A stretch of DNA of 61,465 nucleotides from Proteiniborus sp. DW1. GTDB taxonomy: Bacteria; Bacillota; Clostridia; Tissierellales; Proteiniboraceae. The notes under the pieces were generated by a model. The model worked only from the letters and a program-made list of their open reading frames with translations. It did not search any database and had not been told where the DNA came from. Positions 47,141 through 55,531 of the stretch are shown here, one piece after another. The DNA is taken from NCBI RefSeq assembly GCF_900095305.1, contig NZ_FMDO01000039.1:1-61465 (forward strand), read 5' to 3'. Position 1 is the stretch's first letter; every line of letters begins with the position of its first letter. Position numbers and translations under genes: made by a program.

Positions 47141-47221
47141 ATAGACCCTCGGCTTTACCTAGAATGACAATGGCTAGATATTGAGCCTATTGTTCATACT
47201 TAGTAGCTAAAAGGGTCTTTT
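47141..47221 (-). terminator. Branched terminator-like structure after glyS
   Basis: AGACCCT pairs with AGGGTCT across 62 bases, and ATTTTT follows on the minus strand. Inside, CAATAGGCT can pair with AGCCATTG (one bulged A). It lies between glyS and ccpN. Confidence 0.5.
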
Positions 47222-47233
47222 AATCAATAAAAT

Positions 47234-48625
47234 TTAAAATTCTATCTTCTCTTCTATAATTCTTTCTAAATCTTCTATCTTAACCCTTTGTTGTTCCATT
47301 GTATCTCTATTTCTTATAGTTACACAATTATCTTCAAGTGAATCAAAGTCATATGTTATACACAAAGGAGTTCCTATTTCGTCATGTCTTCTATATCTTT
47401 TACCAATGCTACCAGATTCATCATAATCAACATTAAATTTCTTTAATAGCTTATTGTAAAGGTCTAATGCAGGTTCATTCAATTTTTTTGTAAGAGGAAG
47501 AACTGCTGCTTTAAAAGGCGATAAAGCTGGATGTAGTTTTAATACTACCCTCTCACTCCCATCCTCTAGCACTTCTTCAGCATATGCATCTACAAAAAAG
47601 GCTAATAGTACTCTATCAACACCTACTGAAGGCTCTATACAATATGGAACATATTTTTCATTTGTAACAGGATCTAGATAACTTAAGTCTTGTCCAGATA
47701 CATTAATATGTTGTTTTAGGTCAAAATCAGTTCTATCTGCAATGCCCCATAGTTCACCCCAACCAAATGGGAATTGATATTCTATATCAGTTGTTGCGTT
47801 ACTATAATGTGAGAGTTCTTCTTTATCATGATCTCTAAGTCGTATATTTTCTTCGGTCATATTTAAACTAAGCAACCAGTTTTTGCAAAAATCTCTCCAA
47901 TAATCAAACCATTTTAAATCTTCGCCTGGCTTACAGAAAAATTCAAGCTCCATTTGCTCAAATTCTCTTGTTCTAAAAATGAAGTTACCAGGAGTTATTT
48001 CATTTCTAAAGGACTTACCTATTTGTCCTATACCAAAAGGTATCTTTTTTCTTGTAGTTCTAGCTACATTCTTGAAATTAACAAATATACCTTGTGCAGT
48101 TTCAGGTCTCAAATAAATCTCTGACTTTGAATCTTCCGTCACTCCCTGGAAAGTTTTGAACATAAGGTTAAATTGTCTAATTGAAGTATAATCAAAGGCA
48201 CCACATTCTGGACACTCTATATTATTATCTTTTATGTAATTTTCCATCATTTCATTAGACCAACCATCTACATTTACCTGTTCTTTTCCAGACTTTATAA
48301 TAAAATCTTCAATTAACTTATCAGCTCTAAATCTAGCTTTACACTTTTTACAATCCATTAGAGGGTCGCTAAATCCACCAACATGACCAGATGCCACCCA
48401 TACTTGTGGATTCATCAAAATAGCCGAATCTAAACCAACATTGTATATAGATTCTTGAACAAATTTTTTCCACCAAGCTTTTTTTACATTATTTTTTAAC
48501 TCCACTCCTAAGGGACCATAATCCCAAGTGTTTGCAAGCCCGCCGTATATCTCTGAGCCTGGAAATATGAATCCTCTAGTTTTAGCTAGAGATACTATTT
48601 TCTCCATGGTTTTTTTGCTATCCAT
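47234..48625 (-). CDS. glyS: Glycyl-tRNA synthetase, dimeric alpha2 type
   Basis: 463 aa class II synthetase of the single-chain type, unlike the alpha2-beta2 enzyme of Bacillus. Motif 1 region [18 protein letters not shown]; zinc-like CKKC and CPEC; motif 2 [14 protein letters not shown]; motif 3 [13 protein letters not shown]; the anticodon-binding domain starts near residue 365. The ATG at 48625 has SD AAAGGAGG; a 14-codon extension begins before it. It is controlled by the T-box leader. Confidence 0.97.
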   Translation of the reverse strand: MDSKKTMEKIVSLAKTRGFIFPGSEIYGGLANTWDYGPLGVELKNNVKKAWWKKFVQESIYNVGLDSAILMNPQVWVASGHVGGFSDPLMDCKKCKARFRADKLIEDFIIKSGKEQVNVDGWSNEMMENYIKDNNIECPECGAFDYTSIRQFNLMFKTFQGVTEDSKSEIYLRPETAQGIFVNFKNVARTTRKKIPFGIGQIGKSFRNEITPGNFIFRTREFEQMELEFFCKPGEDLKWFDYWRDFCKNWLLSLNMTEENIRLRDHDKEELSHYSNATTDIEYQFPFGWGELWGIADRTDFDLKQHINVSGQDLSYLDPVTNEKYVPYCIEPSVGVDRVLLAFFVDAYAEEVLEDGSERVVLKLHPALSPFKAAVLPLTKKLNEPALDLYNKLLKKFNVDYDESGSIGKRYRRHDEIGTPLCITYDFDSLEDNCVTIRNRDTMEQQRVKIEDLERIIEEKIEF

Positions 48626-48644
48626 AATCTTTCCTCCTTTTAAA

Positions 48645-48845
48645 ATTAAAATAAAAAAAGTAACCACATCCCTATAGGGACGAAAGGTTACTTCCGCGGT
48701 TCCACCCTACTTGATATCTTACAAGATATCCACTTAGCAGATATTGCTCTAAAGCTCCATTAACTAAGAAATTATATCAGTTTCCACCATCCCTGACTCT
48801 CTTTAATAATTATTCTTAGCAACTTCTTCATCATCGCAACAGTTT
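48645..48845 (-). promoter_or_regulatory. T-box riboswitch, glycine type
   Basis: On the minus strand the leader begins GCGATGATGAAGAAG, has an AGAGAGTCAGGGATGG stem I part, and the T-box AGGGTGGAACCGCGG (48694-48708) that pairs with the acceptor end of uncharged tRNA. The terminator follows (AAGTAACC with GGTTACTT, then TTTTTTTATTTT). A GGA codon (48756-48758) in the expected specifier region fits Gly. Uncharged tRNA-Gly should turn on glyS. Confidence 0.93.
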
Positions 48846-48860
48846 TCATTTTCAATTCAT

Positions 48861-48889
48861 AATCTAGCAAAAATATTTTATATTGTCAA
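48861..48889 (-). promoter_or_regulatory. Sigma-A promoter of the T-box-glyS unit
   Basis: Consensus TTGACA, a 17-bp spacer and TAGATT on the minus strand, just before the T-box leader. The -35 nearly touches the end of the DUF4342 gene. Confidence 0.7.
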
Positions 48890-48891
48890 TA

Positions 48892-49386
48892 CTAGTCTTC
48901 AGTTTCATTTTCATCTGAAAAATTTTGAGTATTAGAATCAAATCTGTCATCTTTTTTGAAGCCTTTTTTTACCTTATCTACTGTCTTCTCAGCCATTTCA
49001 TTAATATTTATTACCTCTCCATCTTCTCTTGTAATCTCAATACTGCATTTTGAAATTACTGCAGCAGTTAATCCTAGTGCTGTTAAAGGTAATGCTAAAA
49101 TTACTCCTATAGCCCCAGCTGTAACTGGTAGGTTGACAATAGTCTCTCCGTCTTTTTTGACTACTATTTTCGTTACATTTCCTTTTCTTAAAATTTCCCT
49201 AAGGGTTTCTATTATTTCCTCTCCCTTATTGGATAGATTGTCACTCCAAGAATGTTTATTTTCTTCAAGCTCTATTAATGCTTCTAATACATCCCCATTA
49301 TGCTTTTCCAAGACTTCTTTTGCTTCCTTGTAGCTTACTCCTGTTCTTTCTCTTATTATATCAATACTCTCTAAATTAATGTCCAT
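48892..49386 (-). CDS. DUF4342 domain protein with UBA-like N-terminus
   Basis: 164 aa. Residues 5-42 (IDIIRERTGVSYKEAKEVLEKHNGDV) form a UBA/EF-Ts-like helical motif. The DUF4342 part (about 60-130) has KGNVTKIVVKKDGETIVNLPV and a hydrophobic stretch (AGAIGVILALPLTALGLTAAVI) that may be a membrane hairpin. The tail is acidic. The function is unknown. SD AAAAGGAGG precedes the ATG. It follows recO by 13 bases. Confidence 0.87.
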   Translation of the reverse strand: MDINLESIDIIRERTGVSYKEAKEVLEKHNGDVLEALIELEENKHSWSDNLSNKGEEIIETLREILRKGNVTKIVVKKDGETIVNLPVTAGAIGVILALPLTALGLTAAVISKCSIEITREDGEVININEMAEKTVDKVKKGFKKDDRFDSNTQNFSDENETED

Positions 49387-49399
49387 CTCTATCCTCCTT

Positions 49400-50146
49400 T
49401 TACCCCTCTAAATTTTTTAAAAACTCTAAGGATTTAAAATTTCTTTTTTCTATATGATTCATCACATATTCTAACACTAGACTTTCAATAATATTTAAAT
49501 CTTTTGATGGTATACATAATTCTTCTATATTATCTAAAGGTACATAGAGAAGTTGATCAATTTTTGCTATTATATCTTTACTCACTGCATAACCATTGTA
49601 ACCACGATATGAACATTCTTCACAAATAGAACCTCCATGTGCAGCGCTTAATTTTACTCTATTACCTAATTCCTTATTGCAAATCACACAGCTTCTTAAA
49701 TGAGGTCTATATCCTATAAAACTGATATACTTTAATTCAAAAGCAATAAGAAGTTTCTTGTAATCCTTTTTAAGCTTAGATAGAACTCTAAGAGTTTTAA
49801 TTGATAAGTCAAATAACTTTATATTTGCTAACTCATCTACAGCACCTGCATCAACTAGTTCGGCAATATAAGTAGCATATGCAAGCTTGTATAAATCATC
49901 TCTTAGTGAAAAAAAAGACTCTATTATATCAGCTTGATTTACTTGATATAGATTTTTTCCTCGATACAACAAAAATTCACTATAAGCAAAAACTTGAGTA
50001 CCTACTATTAAGCTTCCTTTAGGTCTCCTCGCCCCCTTAGCAATAGCTTGAATTTTTCCATTATTTCTTGTGAATATAGTAAGTATTTTATCCCAATCAT
50101 CATATTTTGTTTGTCTCAATACCAATCCTTCTGTCTTTAATACCAT
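49400..50146 (-). CDS. recO: DNA repair protein RecO
   Basis: 248 aa. An N-terminal OB fold (LKTEGLVLRQTKYDDWDKILTIF) is followed by a helical domain and a zinc site CVICNK...CEEC (about residues 153-180). It loads RecA with RecR in gap repair. The gene order era-yqzL-recO-glyS matches Bacillus. Confidence 0.95.
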   Translation of the reverse strand: MVLKTEGLVLRQTKYDDWDKILTIFTRNNGKIQAIAKGARRPKGSLIVGTQVFAYSEFLLYRGKNLYQVNQADIIESFFSLRDDLYKLAYATYIAELVDAGAVDELANIKLFDLSIKTLRVLSKLKKDYKKLLIAFELKYISFIGYRPHLRSCVICNKELGNRVKLSAAHGGSICEECSYRGYNGYAVSKDIIAKIDQLLYVPLDNIEELCIPSKDLNIIESLVLEYVMNHIEKRNFKSLEFLKNLEG

Positions 50147-50171
50147 TTATCCACCCCAGGTCTTACACTTA

Positions 50172-50312
50172 TTAGGCTCTTTTCTCTTCTTTTGTAAACT
50201 CTAATACCTCCTTTTCATTTTCTTTTGATGTATTACAACATGCCTTATAATATAAATATGCATCTATGTTTCCAGTACTTTCAAAAATTTTCCACATTTT
50301 ATTCATCAACAT
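50172..50312 (-). CDS. yqzL: YqzL family small protein, 46 aa
   Basis: ATG at 50312 behind a perfect SD (AAGGAGG), stop at 50172. The start MLMNKMWKIFESTGNIDAYL matches the YqzL pattern (W-x-x-F-x-x-TGNI-x-x-Y), and the position between era and recO is the family's. The C-terminal half (NEKEVLEFTKEEKRA) is charged, and there is a CC pair at residues 25-26. The function is unknown. Confidence 0.85.
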   Translation of the reverse strand: MLMNKMWKIFESTGNIDAYLYYKACCNTSKENEKEVLEFTKEEKRA

Positions 50313-50423
50313 ATTTTGTCCTCCTTAAAATGATAATGTATATAGTAGTTTGTTACTATATAATCTTTTAATTCCATGCAATTTATGCTACTAAAGTTAA
50401 AATGAACAAAATATGCTATATTC

Positions 50424-51311
50424 TTATTTGTATCCAAAATATTTTATTATCTTTTCCTTTTCTCTCCAGTTTTTTTCTACCTTAACCCAAAGTTCAAGAT
50501 AAATTTGACTTCCAAGCAATGCCTCAATATCTTGTCTTGCACTTTTACCAATACCCTTTAATTTTCTTCCATTTTTACCTATAATAATTCCTTTATGTGA
50601 TTCCCTCTCACAGTATATTGTTGCATTTATATCTATAATATCCTTATCTTCCCTTTGTCTCATCAGATCTATTCCTACTGCAATTCCATGAGGAACCTCT
50701 TCATCAAGGTAATTAAGAGCCTTTTCTCTTATGATTTCTGAAACTATTTGTCTTTCAGGCTGATCTGTAATCATATCAGCTGGAAAATATTGAGGTCCCT
50801 CTGGTAATTCCTTTAATATAGCCTTTATTAAAGTATCTACACCTTTTCCTTTAATTGCAGATAATGGAATGATATCTTTAAATATACCTAGTTGTTCATA
50901 GTTATTTCTAATTAATTCTATCTCCTCTGATTTCAATTTATCTATTTTGTTAATAACTAATATTTTTTCTGTTTTAATATCTTTTAATTCTTCTAGTATA
51001 AATTTATCTCCTGGTCCCATTTCTAAGCTTTCATCCACAAGCCACAATATGACATCAACCTCAGACAATGTGTCTTTTGAAATATTTACCATATACTCTC
51101 CAAGTTTATTTTTAGGCTTATGTATACCAGGTGTATCAATAAAAATAATTTGAAAATCTTCACCAGTATATATACATTGGATTTTGTTTCTAGTTGTTTG
51201 AGGCTTATCTGATACTATGGCCATTTTTTCGCCTATTATGTAATTTAAAAGTGTAGATTTCCCTACATTTGGTCTCCCTATTATAGTAACAAATCCTGAT
51301 TTATATTTCAT
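50424..51311 (-). CDS. era: GTPase Era
   Basis: 295 aa. G1 GRPNVGKS near residue 12, switch region KPQTTRNKIQC, DTPGIHKPKNKLGEYM, NKID, and a C-terminal KH domain with GIIIGKNGRKLKGIGKSAR. It binds the 3' end of 16S rRNA and helps 30S assembly. Two ATGs are adjacent (51314, 51311); the second is better spaced from GGGAG. It follows cdd. Confidence 0.96.
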   Translation of the reverse strand: MKYKSGFVTIIGRPNVGKSTLLNYIIGEKMAIVSDKPQTTRNKIQCIYTGEDFQIIFIDTPGIHKPKNKLGEYMVNISKDTLSEVDVILWLVDESLEMGPGDKFILEELKDIKTEKILVINKIDKLKSEEIELIRNNYEQLGIFKDIIPLSAIKGKGVDTLIKAILKELPEGPQYFPADMITDQPERQIVSEIIREKALNYLDEEVPHGIAVGIDLMRQREDKDIIDINATIYCERESHKGIIIGKNGRKLKGIGKSARQDIEALLGSQIYLELWVKVEKNWREKEKIIKYFGYK

Positions 51312-51328
51312 CATTTCACTCCCATTAT

Positions 51329-51724
51329 CTATTTGTCAAGGTCTTCAGGTCCAAAGCTATACGGCAACAAATCATCCAAACTATAAAGTTTATATTCTTC
51401 TTCACTTTTCGCAATTATTATTGTAGCATTCTTTCCGAATTCTCTAATTACCTGTCTACATACACCGCAAGGGTAGGTAAAGTCCTCCATATTCCCTACT
51501 ACTGCTATAGCCTCTATGTCTCTATCCCCTTCCGACACAGCTTTAGATATAGCCGTTCTCTCAGCACATATTGTAGGAGTAAAAGACGCTGATTCTATGT
51601 TACATCCTGTATAAATTTTGCCACTCTTTGATAGAAGCGCTGCTCCTACTTTGAAGTTTGAATAAGGTACATATGCTCTTTCCCTAGCATCCAAAGCTAT
51701 ATTTATTAGTTCCTTCACATTCAC
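51329..51724 (-). CDS. cdd: Cytidine deaminase
   Basis: 131 aa homotetrameric type. The zinc ligands are C53 (with catalytic E55 in ICAERTA), C86 and C89 (PCGVCRQVIREF). It deaminates cytidine and deoxycytidine for salvage. The start is a GTG behind GAGGTGAT. It lies between DUF3048 and era. Confidence 0.96.
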   Translation of the reverse strand: MNVKELINIALDARERAYVPYSNFKVGAALLSKSGKIYTGCNIESASFTPTICAERTAISKAVSEGDRDIEAIAVVGNMEDFTYPCGVCRQVIREFGKNATIIIAKSEEEYKLYSLDDLLPYSFGPEDLDK

Positions 51725-51738
51725 TTAATATCACCTCA

Positions 51739-52812
51739 TTATATAATTTCTACATCTGGATCAGGTTTAGTATATTGAATCCAAGTAATTCCTGAATTTA
51801 ATTTAATTTCATTGCCATCAGCATCAAGAAAAGTTATTTTATCATTGACTGAAGCCTTTTTCCAAGTAATATTAATATATTTTCCGTTAGTTATATAGTA
51901 ACCTTTTCCTTGGCCTATAACTTGTATGTCCATTCTACCCGCATCATCAATTATCTTGGTCTTAGCTTCGAGTATAAGTATATTTTTCGCAACAATTGGC
52001 CCATTATCAATCTCATCTATATGTAGCTTTCCGTCTTTATATCTTTTATATACCTTGTTTTCTAAATCATACTCATATTTTGTGGTATTACTGGAATAAT
52101 ATTTAATTAATACTTCTTTGGCTTCCATACCCTCTATATCATAGTCCTTGTCACTAAAAGTGAAGCCTTGATATTCTCCTTTTTCATTATATTTCAATCT
52201 TTTCTGCTCTTTTCTTATTCCTTCCATGCTTATATACATATTATTCGGTGCCTTTTTTCCTGTTTTAGTATTTCTCCAAAATGCACCACTATACAATCCA
52301 TCTATATCAGCTATTTTGTACTTTTTTACATCTGCTTTTGCTTGTTCACTTCCTCCTACTCTTACATATAAAGGATCGTACTCTAACAAAGTAGCTACAA
52401 AATATGGTCTAGCACTTCTTACAGGACCAATTAACTCAGGTTCATTTACTAAGAAAATACCCATATATCTTGTATAAGGAGGTTCTACTAAGAATTCATA
52501 TATTACTTCTGCTTGGCTAAGCCCAGCTTGCCATCTAGCTTTAGGGTCGTTATCAAACATCACAGCCACAGGTCTTCTATTGATTTTTTCCTCTTCTGCA
52601 TATATGCCACTTAGAGGCGAAGGGATACCCTCAGGTAGTATGACTTCTGATTCATCTTCACTATCTTTATTATCTTCATTGCTTTGAATGTCCTCACCAT
52701 CAACTATAATATCCGGACTATCGGTTTCTTTACTTTTACCATTACAGGCTGTTAAAGCTACGAGTATTAGGAGCAGTAAAGAAATAGTGATTAGAAATGT
52801 TTTTTTTCTCAT
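51739..52812 (-). CDS. DUF3048 lipoprotein (YerB-like)
   Basis: 357 aa. Lipoprotein signal with lipobox LTAC at about residue 23, an acidic linker (DNKDSEDESEVIL), then the DUF3048 region (about 65-345) with NRRPVAVMFDNDPKARWQAGL and RYMGIFLVNEPELIGPVRSARPY. The function of the family is not known. SD GAGGGGG precedes the ATG. Confidence 0.92.
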   Translation of the reverse strand: MRKKTFLITISLLLLILVALTACNGKSKETDSPDIIVDGEDIQSNEDNKDSEDESEVILPEGIPSPLSGIYAEEEKINRRPVAVMFDNDPKARWQAGLSQAEVIYEFLVEPPYTRYMGIFLVNEPELIGPVRSARPYFVATLLEYDPLYVRVGGSEQAKADVKKYKIADIDGLYSGAFWRNTKTGKKAPNNMYISMEGIRKEQKRLKYNEKGEYQGFTFSDKDYDIEGMEAKEVLIKYYSSNTTKYEYDLENKVYKRYKDGKLHIDEIDNGPIVAKNILILEAKTKIIDDAGRMDIQVIGQGKGYYITNGKYINITWKKASVNDKITFLDADGNEIKLNSGITWIQYTKPDPDVEII

Positions 52813-52837
52813 ATGTTTTCCCCCTCGTATAATATAT

Positions 52838-52865
52838 TTAGACCCAGTTTTTTATGGTGTCTAAA
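52838..52865 (-). repeat. Imperfect inverted repeat in the DUF3048 leader
   Basis: TTTAGACACC and GGGTCTAAA pair around a T-poor centre about 25 bases upstream of the ATG. It could be an operator or a leader hairpin. Confidence 0.4.
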
Positions 52866-53030
52866 CATATTATTATTTTATTTTTGTTTACAATTTTTAA
52901 TTGAGATATCCTAATGCTAAAATAGAGTTAGGAATAATTAACAAAGGATAATTCTTTTCTCCCTCGCAAAGCCCTTAGGCTATTGCCTTCAAAGCTTGCT
53001 TCCTAACTTAGTTGTCAAATGCTTTTTACT

Positions 53031-53142
53031 TCAGATGCTGCATCTCTTTGACTAGATCAACAGCACAGAAAGTCTTTTGTTGATATGGATAAAACTAATC
53101 CATTAGATGCCTTTATTATTGCTGACTTTGCTAAATGTTGAA
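53031..53142 (+). pseudogene. IS110-family transposase remnant
   Basis: The plus strand encodes KSFVDMDKTNPLDAFIIADF, which matches the conserved D-K-T-D-P-x-D-A-x-x-I-A-D motif of IS110 DEDD transposases, then runs into a stop. An in-frame stop also lies 13 codons upstream. No terminal repeats or further domains remain, so this is a decayed fragment. Confidence 0.5.
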
Positions 53143-53297
53143 GAAATACAATAAAATATTATCCTATCCTCAACCTATTTTTAGAAAGTTTCATAGGTCC
53201 TATTAAAGTTACCCTTTTTTAAACATTTCTCATGATTTCTTTAAAAATTTTCTCTTGACATATTACCATATAGTTTCAGTTGATTACTAGATTTATT

Positions 53298-54578
53298 TTA
53301 TAATTCATCTGTTCTTTTCACTTCAACAGTTACAATTCTTCTATTATCTAATTCAATCACAGTCATTTGAAGCCCTTCATAAATAACTATATCTCCTTGT
53401 ACTGGTACTCTACCAAGTGTACTAAATATAAACCCCCCTAGAGAGTCAAAGTCTTCTCCTGGTAGATTAGTGCTAAAAGTCTCATTTATCTCCTCTAATG
53501 AAACATCTGCCTTTACCAAAAACACATTATCATCTATTTTTTCAATTAAATCAACTTCATTATCATATTCATCTAATATATCTCCTACAATCTCTTCCAA
53601 TATATCTTCTATAGTAACTAGTCCTTCTGTTCCGCCATATTCGTCTAATACAATTGCTATGTGAATCTTTTGTTGTTGCAATTCCTTAAGTAGTTGATTA
53701 ACTTTTTTTGTTTCTGGAACATAATAGGCAGGCCTCATTAATTCTGTAATACCTTTTTCATTAAATCTTTGGTCCTTAAATGATGCAAAAGGCAACATAT
53801 CTTTTGCATATAAAATACCTACTATATTATCAATAGTGTCCTTATATACAGGAATCCTAGAATGACCATATGTGATTATAAGGTCTAAAGCTTCTCTTAA
53901 ATTAGCCTCTTCAGAAATAGCTATAACATCGATTCTAGGTACCATAACCTCAGAAACATCAATATCATTAATTTCAAATATTCCCTTTATCATTTCTTTT
54001 TCCTGATGCCTGATAGTACCTTCCTCTTCCCCTACATCTACTAATGATCTAATTTCTTCTTCAGTAACAAAAGGATTGTTAGTTACTATTTCTCCGCCTA
54101 AAAGCTTAATTATAATATTAGTTGTCTTAGTTAATATGAAAAGAATAGGTCTAAAGAGTGTAGCTAATAATTCTAAGGGTTTTGCAACTTTTACAGCTAC
54201 TTTTACAGGGTTTTGCGTTGCAAAAGACTTTGGTGTTATCTCTCCAATAACTAATATTAATAAGGTCATTATAATAGTAGCAATTAATGTGGAATTTTTA
54301 GAAACAAATCTCTCTACTATTAGTTCGGTTAATACTGCAGTTGCCGCAGTATTTACTATGTTATTCCCAATAAGTATGGAAGCTATGATATCGTTTGTTT
54401 TTCTCTTCATATTTTTTAATATTTCTGCAGATTCTTCGTCTTCTTCTTTAAGCTGATGTATCTTAGCTATAGGAATAGAAGTTATAGCAGTTTCAGAACT
54501 TGAAAAAAAAGCAGAAAAAAGCAACAATACAAATACTACTATAATTCGCATGTACATACTAGAAGCAGTCAAATTCAT
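53298..54578 (-). CDS. CNNM/CorC-HlyC family membrane protein
   Basis: 426 aa. An N-terminal DUF21/CNNM domain with four helices (about 10-170; FSAFFSSSETAITSI, GEITPKSFA) is followed by a CBS pair (VMVPRIDVIAIS; HIAIVLDEYGGTEGLVTIEDILEEI) and a C-terminal CorC_HlyC domain (about 345-420). Members take part in Mg2+ or other cation homeostasis; the old hemolysin label is not informative. The ATG almost abuts the GGAGGG; a TTG two codons on is better spaced. Confidence 0.92.
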   Translation of the reverse strand: MNLTASSMYMRIIVVFVLLLFSAFFSSSETAITSIPIAKIHQLKEEDEESAEILKNMKRKTNDIIASILIGNNIVNTAATAVLTELIVERFVSKNSTLIATIIMTLLILVIGEITPKSFATQNPVKVAVKVAKPLELLATLFRPILFILTKTTNIIIKLLGGEIVTNNPFVTEEEIRSLVDVGEEEGTIRHQEKEMIKGIFEINDIDVSEVMVPRIDVIAISEEANLREALDLIITYGHSRIPVYKDTIDNIVGILYAKDMLPFASFKDQRFNEKGITELMRPAYYVPETKKVNQLLKELQQQKIHIAIVLDEYGGTEGLVTIEDILEEIVGDILDEYDNEVDLIEKIDDNVFLVKADVSLEEINETFSTNLPGEDFDSLGGFIFSTLGRVPVQGDIVIYEGLQMTVIELDNRRIVTVEVKRTDEL

Positions 54579-54690
54579 CCCTCCACCTTACCATAAACAA
54601 AATATATCACATTTGATAGTATTCCTAATAATGTATCATCAAATACTTAAATGGAGGTACGAATTTTTTCTATGTTCTTAGTTGCTATAA

Positions 54691-55056
54691 TCAATAAAAT
54701 CTAATACTAATCTTAGAAAAAAAAAGTAGATATGCTACAATTATAGCATTAATTGCAGCTATTAGTACAGAACCTGCAGCTACATTTTTAGCTATTTTTG
54801 CAAGAGGATGATATTCTTTTGTAAACATATCTATTGTTTTTTCTATTGCAGTGTTAATCATTTCAGTGACTATAACTAGTGAAATAGTAAGAAATAATAC
54901 TAGTAGCTCTGTTTTAGTAAGATTCATAAAAACTCCCAAGCAAATTGCGCAAATAGCAGCTACAAAGTGAATTCTCATATTTCTCTGGGTTTCTAAGGTA
55001 TAAGTAATTCCTGATATTGCATATTTAAAGCTCTCTATTAATTTCCTCACTTTCAC
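54691..55056 (-). CDS. dgkA: Diacylglycerol/undecaprenol kinase (DgkA type)
   Basis: 121 aa with three membrane helices and the signature EMINTAIEKTIDMFTKEYHPLAKIAKNVAAGSVL in part (about 65-98). Gram-positive members phosphorylate undecaprenol. The start is a GTG 7 bases behind AGGTG. It follows ybeY by 19 bases in the usual order. Confidence 0.95.
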   Translation of the reverse strand: MKVRKLIESFKYAISGITYTLETQRNMRIHFVAAICAICLGVFMNLTKTELLVLFLTISLVIVTEMINTAIEKTIDMFTKEYHPLAKIAKNVAAGSVLIAAINAIIVAYLLFFSKISIRFY

Positions 55057-55075
55057 AGAGCAACACCTATCTATA

Positions 55076-55531
55076 TTAATTTTTAAAGATACCCAAAGTC
55101 ATCATAACTTTCTTTTCTTTATCTCTCATAACCAATTTCTCATCTTCATTCATGTGATCGTATCCCAATAAGTGAAACATACTATGAGCTGTAAGATATG
55201 CAATTTCTCTTTCCAAGGAGTGGCCATACTCTTCTGACTGCCTTTTGGCAGTTTCAGCTGAAATTACAATATCTCCTAGTAGAGTATCTCCAGGTATATC
55301 AAATTCATTTTCCTCTAATGGGAAAGAAAGAACATCTGTAGCTTTATCCACTGCTCGATATTCTTTGTTAAGTTCTCTGATTTCTTCATCATCTACAAAG
55401 GTAACACTAATCTCATAGTCGAATCCCTTATTTTCAAGCTTTAGGCATTCTAATACTACTCTTTCAATTAACTCTTTTACAGTATCATCTATTATTATTT
55501 TCTCTTGTGAGTTATCAATTACTACATTCAT
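55076..55531 (-). CDS. ybeY: Endoribonuclease YbeY
   Basis: 151 aa metalloprotein. The zinc motif H-x3-H-x5-H is in TAHSMFHLLGYDH (about residues 118-130), and EIRELNKEYRAVDKATDVLSFP is conserved. It matures rRNA ends and takes part in 70S quality control. Its ATG directly follows the TAA of yqfF. Confidence 0.95.
   Translation of the reverse strand: MNVVIDNSQEKIIIDDTVKELIERVVLECLKLENKGFDYEISVTFVDDEEIRELNKEYRAVDKATDVLSFPLEENEFDIPGDTLLGDIVISAETAKRQSEEYGHSLEREIAYLTAHSMFHLLGYDHMNEDEKLVMRDKEKKVMMTLGIFKN

Larger units (their letters stand above)
52813..53297. other. 485-base gap with hairpin and transposase remnant
   Basis: It holds a hairpin in the leader of the DUF3048 gene (52838-52865) and a plus-strand fragment of an IS110-type transposase (53031-53142). 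The rest is AT-rich with no frame I can support. Confidence 0.5.
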
